This document shows positions 1-7,090 of a stretch of 16,612 nucleotides of DNA, piece by piece. The stretch lies in assembly GCA_038229695.1 (NCBI GenBank), contig JBBROE010000100.1:1-16612 (forward strand). Direction: 5' to 3'. The stretch comes from JACMLD01 sp038229695. GTDB taxonomy: Bacteria > Bacteroidota > Bacteroidia > Chitinophagales > Chitinophagaceae. The notes under the pieces were generated by a model. It made no database searches. It worked only from the letters and a program-made list of their open reading frames with translations, and had not been told where the DNA came from. Each line of letters opens with the position of its first letter. Within the stretch, counting starts at the first letter, position 1. Position numbers and translations under genes: made by a program.

Positions 1-1463
1 GGGAAAAAATGCAGTCAGGCGCCCTCACGTCTCATGCCCTGACGGCCCTGTACCTCAAAAGGATCGAGGCCATGAACACCAAGGGCGCTGCCATCAACGC
101 CGTGATAGAAGTGAACCCCGATGCCCTTTCCATTGCCGACGAGATGGACCGGGAACGTAAAGCCGGAAAAATTCGCGGACCGCTCCACGGTATTCCTGTC
201 CTGGTAAAGGATAACATCAACACGGGGGATAAGATGATGACCACCGCAGGTGCACTTGCCATGGTGGGCAACATTGCAAAAACCGATGCCTTCATCATCC
301 GTCAGCTCCGGGCTGCAGGTGCCGTACTGCTGGGCAAAACCAACCTCAGCGAATGGGCCAACTTCCGCTCAACGCGTTCCACCAGCGGCTGGAGCAGCCG
401 CGGCGGGCAAACCAAAAACCCCTGCATGCTCGACCGCAATCCCTGCGGTTCAAGCTCCGGGTCGGGTGCTGCCGTAGCTGCCAACTTTTGCGCGGCAGCC
501 ATCGGCACAGAAACCAACGGTTCCGTAATTGCGCCTTCTTCCTTCTGCGGTATAGTCGGGTTAAAGCCTACGGTGGGCCTGCTCAGCCGGAGCGGTATCA
601 TCCCCATCTCCAAAACACAGGATACCGCCGGACCGATGGCCCGTACGGTTAAAGACGCCGCCCTGCTGCTCAGTGCCCTTACCGGTGCTGACGAGTCCGA
701 TCCGGTAACCCTGGAAAGCCGCGGCAAAACCGTTCCGGATTACAGCGCCGGACTCGACGCAGGCAGCCTCAAAGGAAAGCGTATCGGCATGGAAAAGAGA
801 TTCCTGCAGGGAAACGAAGGCGTGGTAGCCCTCTACAAGGCCGCCGCCGAAGTGCTGAAAGAAAAAGGCGCTATAGTGATTGAAGTGGAATTACTCAAGG
901 CCACCCGTGACGCCGGTGCGGGCGAAGGTGCCGTGCTGCAGTACGAATTTAAAGACGGGCTAAACAAATACCTCGCGGCAGCGAATGCGCCGGTAAAAAC
1001 GCTCGCAGACGTGATTGCCTTCAACAAGGCGCATGAAGATACAGCCATGCCCTGGTTCAAACAGGAAACACTGATCAGCAGTGAACAGCGCGGCAGCCTG
1101 GATGACGCAGCCTATAAAGAGGCGCTAGCTAAAACAACGGGATCAAGAAAAATTATAGACGACCTGATGGCAGCCAGCCAACTCGATGCATTTTGCGGGG
1201 TAAGTATCGGTCCGGCCTGCTGCATCGACCTTATCAATGGCGACTACGACACCGGTTTTTATTTCTGTCCGCCTGCCGCCATGGCCGGCTACCCGCATAT
1301 CACAGTACCCATGGGGAAACTGCATGAATTACCGGTCGGATTGTCCCTGATGGCCGGGCCTTACCAGGAACAGGCGTTACTGTCAATGGCCTATGCGTAT
1401 GAACAGGCCTCTATGAAAAGGGAAGCGCCAAAGTTTATCCGGGATAACCTCTCCATTAGTTAA
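1..1463 (+). CDS. Amidase-signature family hydrolase, peptide-amidase-like (5' end cut by window)
   Basis: Hydrolase of the amidase signature (AS) family, which cleaves carboxamide bonds with a Ser-cisSer-Lys triad. The frame is open to the left edge (codons from base 3). The first ATG (base 9) falls where AS proteins already have an upstream helix, so the true N-terminus, perhaps several tens of residues plus any signal peptide, is missing. Counting from that ATG, the triad is Lys67 (in VLVKDNIN), the cis-serine Ser148 (in CGSSSGSG) and nucleophile Ser172 (in GTETNGSV). The GSSSGSG form, rather than GGSSGGS, and the later GLLSRSGIIPIS-TQDTAGPMARTV stretch resemble bacterial peptide amidases more than GatA. 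No gatB or gatC is nearby, which also argues against a tRNA amidotransferase subunit. The substrate cannot be read from sequence. The gene ends with TAA and no clear terminator follows. Family call firm, subfamily inferred. Confidence 0.9.
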   Translation, partial: EKMQSGALTSHALTALYLKRIEAMNTKGAAINAVIEVNPDALSIADEMDRERKAGKIRGPLHGIPVLVKDNINTGDKMMTTAGALAMVGNIAKTDAFIIRQLRAAGAVLLGKTNLSEWANFRSTRSTSGWSSRGGQTKNPCMLDRNPCGSSSGSGAAVAANFCAAAIGTETNGSVIAPSSFCGIVGLKPTVGLLSRSGIIPISKTQDTAGPMARTVKDAALLLSALTGADESDPVTLESRGKTVPDYSAGLDAGSLKGKRIGMEKRFLQGNEGVVALYKAAAEVLKEKGAIVIEVELLKATRDAGAGEGAVLQYEFKDGLNKYLAAANAPVKTLADVIAFNKAHEDTAMPWFKQETLISSEQRGSLDDAAYKEALAKTTGSRKIIDDLMAASQLDAFCGVSIGPACCIDLINGDYDTGFYFCPPAAMAGYPHITVPMGKLHELPVGLSLMAGPYQEQALLSMAYAYEQASMKREAPKFIRDNLSIS

Positions 1464-1481
1464 TTACGGCTGGCAGCCTGT

Positions 1482-2040
1482 TTGGAACCACGGCTTAGTT
1501 CATCCCTGCTGTTTCTTTCCGGCAAGCTGCCCGCTTCCATTATTTTTCCGGAACAGGCAGGTCGCCCGCATCCCAGCCTGCCGGTTATCGTACCGGATAC
1601 CGGTATCAATGACGGCATACTGGTCATCGTCCTTGAATTCAGGGCGGGGTATAAACTACACGATACCGCGACGACCGGCAGGGGAAATATGGTTTCCGGG
1701 TACCTAGCAGCTTGCTTTTTTTCAATATGACAGCAGCCGCCTGCTAAGTGATACAAGTCGCACGGTTCAGCATCGCCAGCTACGCGACCGCTGGGGAAAG
1801 CGCATTAAGCATATCGAGGGGAACCGGCAGGATAAGGCCGACCCTGAACCAGTCGCATAATTATACCACTGGAAGGAACAGTGGAAGTGCCTGGTCAATG
1901 AGAAAGAAGACTTTGTCGCGGCCGGTAGGGAGGATATGGTGTCGGCGAATTTTCACTGGCTCTGCGACAGCCCCGGTTGTGCTATTGCGCCCGCCAACCC
2001 TGGCGCTAACCACATCACCACCCACACTTTCAAGCTGTAA
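1482..2040 (+). pseudogene. Possible decayed ORF, family not recognised
   Basis: This 1464-2110 stretch holds no intact gene, but two plus-strand open segments read like parts of one protein. The first (to about 1722) includes NDGILVIVLEFRAGYKLHD and GRGNMVSGY. Near a run of seven T (1716-1722) the plausible reading moves by one base and continues as LLSDTSRTVQHRQLRDRWGK and KRIKHIEGNRQDKADPEPVA. It then meets an in-frame TAA (1858-1860) and resumes as LYHWKEQWKCLV, VSANFHWLCDSPGCAIAP and NPGANHITTHTFKL before TAA at 2038-2040. The rich mix of Trp, His, Cys, charged and glycine residues looks like folded-protein sequence, not random reading. No start codon with supporting signals is visible, and I do not recognise the family. 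Sequencing error at the T-run is possible but would not explain the second lesion. A perfect 12-bp palindrome (GATACCGGTATC, 1596-1607) lies inside the first segment. The judgement rests on residue composition only. Confidence 0.35.
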
Positions 2041-2110
2041 GGTTCAGGAAAAATACGCTAAGCGGGTTTTAAAGCAGGGGATATCGACTGGCATTAACCG
2101 CAGCGATCCT

Positions 2111-2842
2111 TTATTCGGCCGCTTTGATACTGCCTGCACCCGACACCTGGCGGGTACCGCCGGTGGCACCGCCCTTATACCTTACGCTGCCTGCCCCGCT
2201 GATATCGGCATCAAGCTTTACGCTGGCGAACACTTCTGCCTCCCCGGCGCCCGTGATATCCACCTTGGTATTTTCTGACTGTAAATCATAACAACGGGCT
2301 TTCCCTGCGCCGGTAAGATTCAATATAAAACTCTTTGTCTCTCCCTTGATGGCAACGCTTCCTGCCCCCGAAACTTCTGCTGAAACCTGTGGCGCATGTA
2401 CATCCACTTTTATGTCGCCGGCACCACTGACCTGGAAAGAAATATTGTCCGGGTTATTAATTTTGCCCTCACTGGTTACATCACAGGCGCCCGAGAGGTC
2501 AATGTTCCCGTAGGCCGGTGTGGAGAGGTAAATTTTTATCTTATGCGAGGGACTCAGGTTGTACCCTTTGCGGGAGAAGATCCGGAGGGTCTGTCCCTCC
2601 TGTTTCACGTCCACATATTCCATCAGGTTATCGTCCGTTTCTATTTTCACCGGCTGAACATCACCCTGTGAAATATGCAGGTCAACTGCGCCGGATACAT
2701 CTACATTCTTAAAATCCGTAACGCTGACCTCACGGGTAGTGATATGGCCGTTGCCGCGCACCCGCTGACCGGTCAGTTCATCGCAGGAAAAAGAAAAAAG
2801 GCTGAGCGCACTTAGCAGGAAAATGAAAGTATACTGTTTCAT
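2111..2842 (-). CDS. GIN-domain (DUF2807) lipoprotein, putative auto-transporter adhesin head-like beta-solenoid
   Basis: A 243-residue exported protein of the DUF2807/GIN family, common in Bacteroidota and of unproven function; the family is annotated as resembling adhesin heads. The N-terminus is a lipoprotein signal: a short basic start (MKQ), a hydrophobic stretch from residue 5, and a lipobox-like FSFSC with Cys20. An outer-membrane or periplasmic anchor is therefore likely. The body shows a striking (S/T)GA(G) repeat: SGA at 50 and 117, then SGAG or TGAG at 139, 158, 177, 197, 215 and 234. The last six are spaced 18-20 residues, as expected for rungs of a right-handed beta-helix. The start ATG (2840-2842) is chosen because the signal peptide begins there. 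The gene is divergent from guaA across 165 bp. Length and composition are normal for the family; ligand and role are unknown. Confidence 0.88.
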   Translation of the reverse strand: MKQYTFIFLLSALSLFSFSCDELTGQRVRGNGHITTREVSVTDFKNVDVSGAVDLHISQGDVQPVKIETDDNLMEYVDVKQEGQTLRIFSRKGYNLSPSHKIKIYLSTPAYGNIDLSGACDVTSEGKINNPDNISFQVSGAGDIKVDVHAPQVSAEVSGAGSVAIKGETKSFILNLTGAGKARCYDLQSENTKVDITGAGEAEVFASVKLDADISGAGSVRYKGGATGGTRQVSGAGSIKAAE

Positions 2843-3007
2843 AAGTCGTTCGTTTTGGTGGTTAAAGGTTAAGCATTTTCAGTAATTTTTAGAAAAGATT
2901 ATTACAGGCGGTTAACCGCTTACCGTTTGTGATAGCCAGTTTCGCCTTGCCGCAGGGCAGCATTTCCCTCCTGTAAACTACCACTGTTTTCTTACCTTCG
3001 CCCCATC
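2843..3007. promoter_or_regulatory. Divergent intergenic region with a 12-bp perfect palindrome (2908-2919)
   Basis: This 165-bp gap separates the leftward GIN lipoprotein gene from rightward guaA and must hold both promoters. GCGGTTAACCGC at 2908-2919 is a perfect inverted repeat and could be an operator for a dimeric regulator. A 12-bp palindrome is expected a few times by chance in a window this long, so its location is the only support. No purine riboswitch or other structured leader is evident, and the guaA promoter-like element lies almost against its start codon. No good TAnnTTTG match was found reading leftward. Confidence 0.3.
2993..3000 (+). promoter_or_regulatory. Bacteroidota-type -7 element for guaA
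   Basis: TACCTTCG matches the Bacteroidota -7 consensus TAnnTTTG at five of six fixed positions. It ends 7 bp before the guaA ATG, so transcription would begin almost at the start codon, giving a leaderless or near-leaderless mRNA. No convincing -33 TTG was found at the expected distance, which lowers confidence. Confidence 0.45.
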
Positions 3008-4540
3008 ATGACCGAAAAAATCCTGGTTATTGACTTTGGCAGCCAGTACACCCAGCTTATCGCCCGCGCCGTACGGGAAGCCAGCGTTTATTGCGAGATT
3101 ATCCCTTTCCACCAGCCCATAAAAGCGGATGCGTCCTTAAAAGGTATCATCCTTTCCGGTTCTCCATCCAGCGTAAACGATGACAACGCACCGGTCGTCA
3201 GCATCGCCGCCCTCAACAAAGTAGTGCCCCTGCTGGGTATCTGCTACGGGGCACAGCTGACTGCCAAACAGTATGGCGGCGCTGTGGCAAAAAGCAGCAA
3301 CCGGGAATATGGCCGGGCCACCCTTCAGCTGTCTTCTGCCGACCCCCTGCTGGACGATGTACTGTCCGATTCACAGGTGTGGATGAGTCATGCGGATTCA
3401 GTACTGGAACTGCCGCCCGGCTTCGATGTACTGGCTACCACGGAAACCATCCCCTTTGCTGCCTTTAAAAAGCGCGGCGGAGCATCGCCGCTGTATGGCG
3501 TACAGTTTCACCCGGAAGTTTACCATTCAGCAGAAGGCAAAAAAATGCTGCGTAATTTTCTCGTCAACATCTGCCATTGCTCGCAGGACTGGACAGCGGC
3601 CCATTTTATTACCGATACAGTAGCTGCTCTCAAAAAACAAATCGGCGACCGTACCGTGGTCATGGCGCTAAGCGGTGGGGTTGACTCTACCGTAGCGGCT
3701 ACACTGATACACCGGGCTATTGGCGATCGCCTCCACGGCATTTTCGTCGACAACGGCGTACTTCGGAAAAATGAATTCGGGGAAGTGCTCGACACCTACG
3801 CGCAGATCGGACTGAACGTGACCGGTATAGATGCGCGCCAAAGATTTTATGATGCCCTCGCAGGAAAATCAGATCCTGAACAAAAACGAAAAGCCATCGG
3901 AAGCCTGTTCATTGACATCTTCCAGGAGGAAGCAAAAAAGGTTACGGGCGCAGGCTTGCTCGGGCAGGGCACCATTTACCCGGATGTTATAGAAAGTATC
4001 TCTGTTCACGGCCCCTCGGTAACGATAAAATCGCACCACAATGTGGGTGGACTTCCCGAACACCTTCACCTGGAACTGGTGGAACCGCTCCGTGCATTGT
4101 TTAAAGATGAAGTAAGACGCGTAGGGCGCGAACTGGGCATCCCCGCGGCCCTGATCGATCGACACCCCTTCCCCGGGCCTGGACTCGCCATACGCATCCT
4201 CGGAGACATCACGGCCGAAAAATGCGCGCTGCTGCAGGAAGCTGACGACCGGTATATCAAAGGATTGAAAGCATACGGTCTCTACGATAAGGTGTGGCAG
4301 GCAGGGGCTATCCTGCTCCCAGTGAAAAGCGTCGGGGTAATGGGCGATGAAAGAACCTATGAATTTACCATTGCGCTCCGCGCCGTGACTTCGGTGGACG
4401 GTATGACTGCAGATTGGGCACACCTCCCCTATGAATTCCTCGCCTTTATTTCAAACGATATCATCAACAATGTAAAAGGAATTAACCGCGTGGTGTACGA
4501 CATTAGCAGCAAACCACCCGCCACTATAGAATGGGAATAA
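3008..4540 (+). CDS. guaA: GMP synthase (glutamine-hydrolysing)
   Basis: Cytosolic enzyme that aminates XMP to GMP using ATP and glutamine, the last step of guanine nucleotide synthesis. The 510-residue length is standard. Residues 1 to about 190 form the class I glutamine amidotransferase domain, with nucleophile Cys79 (in GICYGAQL) and the His168/Glu170 pair (in QFHPEVYH). The ATP pyrophosphatase domain follows, with its PP-loop SGGVDST (Ser222-Thr228). The C-terminal dimerisation and XMP-binding domain carries HPFPGPGLAIRILGD and ends ..TIEWE, as in other GuaA proteins. ATG at 3008 gives the canonical MTEKILVIDFGSQYTQLIAR start. A promoter-like element sits 7 bp upstream. A periplasmic-binding-protein-like gene follows in the same direction and may be co-transcribed. 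Nothing is missing or unusual in the catalytic residues. Confidence 0.98.
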   Translation: MTEKILVIDFGSQYTQLIARAVREASVYCEIIPFHQPIKADASLKGIILSGSPSSVNDDNAPVVSIAALNKVVPLLGICYGAQLTAKQYGGAVAKSSNREYGRATLQLSSADPLLDDVLSDSQVWMSHADSVLELPPGFDVLATTETIPFAAFKKRGGASPLYGVQFHPEVYHSAEGKKMLRNFLVNICHCSQDWTAAHFITDTVAALKKQIGDRTVVMALSGGVDSTVAATLIHRAIGDRLHGIFVDNGVLRKNEFGEVLDTYAQIGLNVTGIDARQRFYDALAGKSDPEQKRKAIGSLFIDIFQEEAKKVTGAGLLGQGTIYPDVIESISVHGPSVTIKSHHNVGGLPEHLHLELVEPLRALFKDEVRRVGRELGIPAALIDRHPFPGPGLAIRILGDITAEKCALLQEADDRYIKGLKAYGLYDKVWQAGAILLPVKSVGVMGDERTYEFTIALRAVTSVDGMTADWAHLPYEFLAFISNDIINNVKGINRVVYDISSKPPATIEWE

Positions 4541-4570
4541 TTATTGCCAGATAATCCTAAAGCTTTCCGG

Positions 4571-5749
4571 ATGACGTCAAAATTGCCTGCCTTTCTTTGC
4601 TTGGTTCTCATCATGTGTCAAAATCAAAGCCAGGGTCAGCAGGATTCATCCGGCAGGCGGCACAGCATTGCTGTTTTTGCGCCACTGTACCTGGACTCCG
4701 CTTTCGATGGCACCGGAACTTACCGGTACGATAAGACGTTTCCGCGTTTCATCAATCCCGGCCTCGAGTTTTACGAAGGAATTAAGCTGGCGGCAGACTC
4801 ACTTGCCGTGGAGGAAACGCCCGTTACCATCGACGTTTTTGATACCCGGTCTTCTACCCGTACCCTCACCCAGCAAATCAATTCGCCGGAAGTGCAGCAG
4901 GCGGGACTTATTATCGGCCATGTTACCCCATCGGAAGAACGCCTGCTGGCGTCCGCTGCGCTTAAGCTGCATATTCCTTTTATCAATGCCAACCTGCCCA
5001 ACGACGCCGGTATCAGCAACAACCCTTCGCTCGTTATTCTTAACTCCACGCTGCAGACGCATTGTGAAAGCATCTATCATTTTCTCCAGCGAAACTATGG
5101 CACCGCGCCGGTCATTGTATTCAGGAAAAAAGGCATCATGGAAGACCGGCTGCAAAGCTACTTTACCGACGCGGAGAAAAATACAGCCGGGGTCCCCCTC
5201 CACATCAGGTTCGTGACCTGGGATGAGGCTAAACCCAACTCCCTGCTACGTTATCTTGACAGTTCGCGAATGACAATCGCCATCGCCGGAAGCCTCGATG
5301 AAAATTTTGGAAAAGATTTGGCCAAGCAACTGTCGGCCACCTTCTCCCGGTACCCTGCGCTGCTTGTCGGCATGCCTACCTGGGATGTGATTACAGGTTT
5401 CAGCAAACTGGAATACGCAGGCCTGCCCGTAATTTATTCAACCCCGTTCTACAGCACACGTACCGATAAGGTGAGCATGGAAATCACGGCCTATTTCAAA
5501 AACACGCTCTTCGCTCGGCCATCAGACATGGTGTTCCGCGGTTATGAATGTCTTTACCGCTTTGGAAAACTGCTCAGTGAAAAAGGGAGCAATCTGTACT
5601 CCAGCATCGGGGAAAAGAAATATCCCGTATTCACCGACTGGGATATTGAGCCGGTGCTGGACAAACAGACGATGTCTATAAATTATTTCGAAAACAAGAA
5701 ATTATATTTCGTTAAAAAAATAAACGGCGAAGTGGTGCAGGTCTACTGA
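4571..5749 (+). CDS. Exported protein with type 1 periplasmic-binding fold (ABC substrate-binding-like)
   Basis: About 392 residues from ATG 4571. The frame is also open to a TTG at 4544, but the ATG places the hydrophobic signal segment (PAFLCLVLIM) right after MTSKL, so it is preferred. The signal is either Sec type I, with cleavage near SQGQQ, or a weak lipoprotein signal at Cys16. The mature part begins with a strand-like IAVFAPLYLDSAF, has GLEFYEGIKLAADSL, then QAGLIIGHVTPSEERLLASA and HIPFINANLP. This pattern fits the leucine/branched-chain-binding fold (Peripla_BP_6-like). In related Bacteroidota, proteins of this kind behind guaA often carry a LysM module; I see none here. No permease or ATPase gene is adjacent, so a transport role is doubtful, and a sensor or cell-wall-linked role is equally possible. 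It lies 30 bp after guaA in the same direction, so co-transcription is likely. Confidence 0.75.
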   Translation: MTSKLPAFLCLVLIMCQNQSQGQQDSSGRRHSIAVFAPLYLDSAFDGTGTYRYDKTFPRFINPGLEFYEGIKLAADSLAVEETPVTIDVFDTRSSTRTLTQQINSPEVQQAGLIIGHVTPSEERLLASAALKLHIPFINANLPNDAGISNNPSLVILNSTLQTHCESIYHFLQRNYGTAPVIVFRKKGIMEDRLQSYFTDAEKNTAGVPLHIRFVTWDEAKPNSLLRYLDSSRMTIAIAGSLDENFGKDLAKQLSATFSRYPALLVGMPTWDVITGFSKLEYAGLPVIYSTPFYSTRTDKVSMEITAYFKNTLFARPSDMVFRGYECLYRFGKLLSEKGSNLYSSIGEKKYPVFTDWDIEPVLDKQTMSINYFENKKLYFVKKINGEVVQVY

Positions 5750-5795
5750 CGGCCTTCTCACAAGCCGCCTTTTAAATGGAGCAGCAGCAGAAGTT

Positions 5796-5978
5796 ATGGA
5801 TAAGGGGTTCAAGGGAAATAAATCAGGGCTGCCGCAGAAGACCTGCGTGGTTTGTGCCCGGCCATTTTCCTGGAGAAAAAAATGGGAACACAGTTGGGAG
5901 TCCGTAAAATACTGCAGTGAACGATGCCGCCGGGCAACCAATCAAAAGCCATCCCCGCCTCCGCCGGGCGTGATGTAG
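5796..5978 (+). CDS. DUF2256 family small zinc-binding protein
   Basis: A 60-residue protein matching the DUF2256 pattern: GNKSGLPQKTC at residues 7-17, then CxxC (Cys17, Cys20), the aromatic-basic core FSWRKKWEHSWE, and KYCSERCRR (Cys40, Cys44). The CxxC-x19-CxxxC arrangement suggests one bound zinc ion. Function is unknown. In other genomes the family is frequently found beside cryptochrome/photolyase genes; that is recalled family knowledge, and no such gene lies in this window. Here it stands 46 bp after the periplasmic-fold gene and 77 bp before the ligase-associated exonuclease, all in one direction. The tail after residue 46 is proline-rich and probably disordered. No clear ribosome-binding site or promoter was found. 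Family assignment is confident from the full conserved core. Confidence 0.88.
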   Translation: MDKGFKGNKSGLPQKTCVVCARPFSWRKKWEHSWESVKYCSERCRRATNQKPSPPPPGVM

Positions 5979-6030
5979 CCAGTCATTTCATCTGTCTGGC
6001 ATGATTATTAAGCCGGGAATAGAAAATTCA

Positions 6031-6044
6031 GCAGGGTGACCTGC
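6031..6044 (+). other. Small stem-loop just upstream of the exonuclease start
   Basis: GCAGG (6031-6035) and CCTGC (6040-6044) can pair around a GTGA loop. The hairpin ends 11 bp before the ATG at 6056 and would lie in the 5' untranslated region of the exonuclease-ligase mRNA, over the place a ribosome would bind. A 5-bp stem can arise by chance, so this is only a candidate. Confidence 0.25.
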
Positions 6045-6055
6045 AACATTTTACC

Positions 6056-7090
6056 ATGCCGCTGATTGAATTTACAGACAACGGGCTTTATTGCACTGCA
6101 GGCGATTTCTATATTGATCCCTGGAAACCTGTTCCCCGTGCGGTAATTACCCACGGGCACAGTGATCATGCGCACTGGGGTTGTGGATCTTACTTCTGTC
6201 ATACCTTAACCCGACCGATCCTTCAGTTGCGGCTGGGAGATAATGTTTACCAGACAGCGGATTGGAACCGACCCGTCTACCTCAACGGGGTATCTGTGAC
6301 GCTTTTCCCCGCTGGCCATATCATCGGATCTTCGCAGGTACGGGTGGAACATAACGGTGAAGTATGGGTAATCAGCGGCGATTACAAAACCGAAGACGAT
6401 GGCATCAGCGGGGCATTCGAACCGGTTCCCTGTCACAATTTTATTACTGAATCCACATTCGGTTTGCCGATTTATCACTGGCAGCCGCAGGAAATAATTT
6501 TTGCCCGGATGCGCAGCTGGATTGAAGAAAACAGGAAACAGGGACGTACAAGCCTGCTGCTGGCGTACAGCCTCGGCAAAGCACAGCGGCTGATAAAAAA
6601 CCTGGCGGGTTGCACCGAGCACATCCTGCTCCACGGTGCAGTACACAACATGCAGGAAGCGCTCCGCGGGGCGGGTATTGACTTCCCGGAAACCGAACGG
6701 GTGACGCCAGACACGCCCAAATCACTTTTCCATGAGAACCTCGTCATCGCCCCTTCCAGTGCAGCAGACTCCCCCTGGATAAAAAAAATGTTACCGGTAT
6801 CGATCGGGGTGTGCAGCGGCTGGATGCAGGTGCGGGGCAATACCCGCCGACGCAATGCGGATGCCGGTTTTGCCCTCAGCGATCATGCCGATTGGGATGG
6901 TCTGCTCAGTGCCGTAAAAGCCACCGGTGCCTCCAAAGTGTATGTCACCCATGGTTTTCAATCAGCCTTCAGCCGTTACCTGAATGAACTGGGTATCGAA
7001 GCTGCTGAAGTAAAAACGGCTTTCGGAAATGAAGAGGAAGAATTACCCGCAGAAATTCCAGGGCACGATACAGTAAATGGTGCATCATGA
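6056..7090 (+). CDS. Ligase-associated DNA damage response exonuclease (MBL fold / beta-CASP type)
   Basis: A 344-residue metallo-beta-lactamase-fold nuclease of the ligase-associated family, related to SNM1/CPSF-73-type enzymes. Metal-binding motifs are intact: ITHGHSDHAHWG gives His33, His35, Asp37 and His38. Next come PAGHIIGSSQV with His88, and ISGDYK with Asp109. TESTFGLPIY (131-140) resembles the beta-CASP entry motif. SDHADWDGL and VYVTHG near the C-terminus supply the later His residues. Members are thought to trim DNA ends in a repair reaction with the ligase next door. The start ATG gives MPLIEFTDNGLYC, the typical beginning. The stop overlaps the ligase start by 4 bp (ATGA), so the two are translationally coupled. 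A weak hairpin precedes the start, and I found no clear promoter in the 77-bp gap upstream. Confidence 0.93.
   Translation: MPLIEFTDNGLYCTAGDFYIDPWKPVPRAVITHGHSDHAHWGCGSYFCHTLTRPILQLRLGDNVYQTADWNRPVYLNGVSVTLFPAGHIIGSSQVRVEHNGEVWVISGDYKTEDDGISGAFEPVPCHNFITESTFGLPIYHWQPQEIIFARMRSWIEENRKQGRTSLLLAYSLGKAQRLIKNLAGCTEHILLHGAVHNMQEALRGAGIDFPETERVTPDTPKSLFHENLVIAPSSAADSPWIKKMLPVSIGVCSGWMQVRGNTRRRNADAGFALSDHADWDGLLSAVKATGASKVYVTHGFQSAFSRYLNELGIEAAEVKTAFGNEEEELPAEIPGHDTVNGAS

Noticed and set aside
1460..1756. 98-codon minus-strand open frame after the amidase
   Set aside because: It overlaps the amidase stop, has no recognisable motif, and is opposite the more protein-like plus-strand reading.
1748..2278. 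176-codon plus-strand open frame
   Set aside because: Its 3' third is antisense to the well-supported GIN lipoprotein gene, and its translation is low in structure and rich in Arg, Ser, Thr and Pro. The more protein-like reading in this region is a different frame ending at 2040.
3869..4423. 184-codon frame antisense to guaA
   Set aside because: It lies wholly opposite conserved guaA coding sequence and shows no domain or start signal. Such frames are common in moderately GC-rich DNA.
4544..4570. TTG start for the periplasmic-fold protein
   Set aside because: It would put nine polar residues before the signal peptide. ATG 4571 gives a normal Sec signal.
5746..5776. Possible terminator after the periplasmic-fold gene (GGCCTT..AAGCC followed by CTTTT)
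   Set aside because: Pairing requires a bulge, the stem is very short, and the T-run is only four bases.
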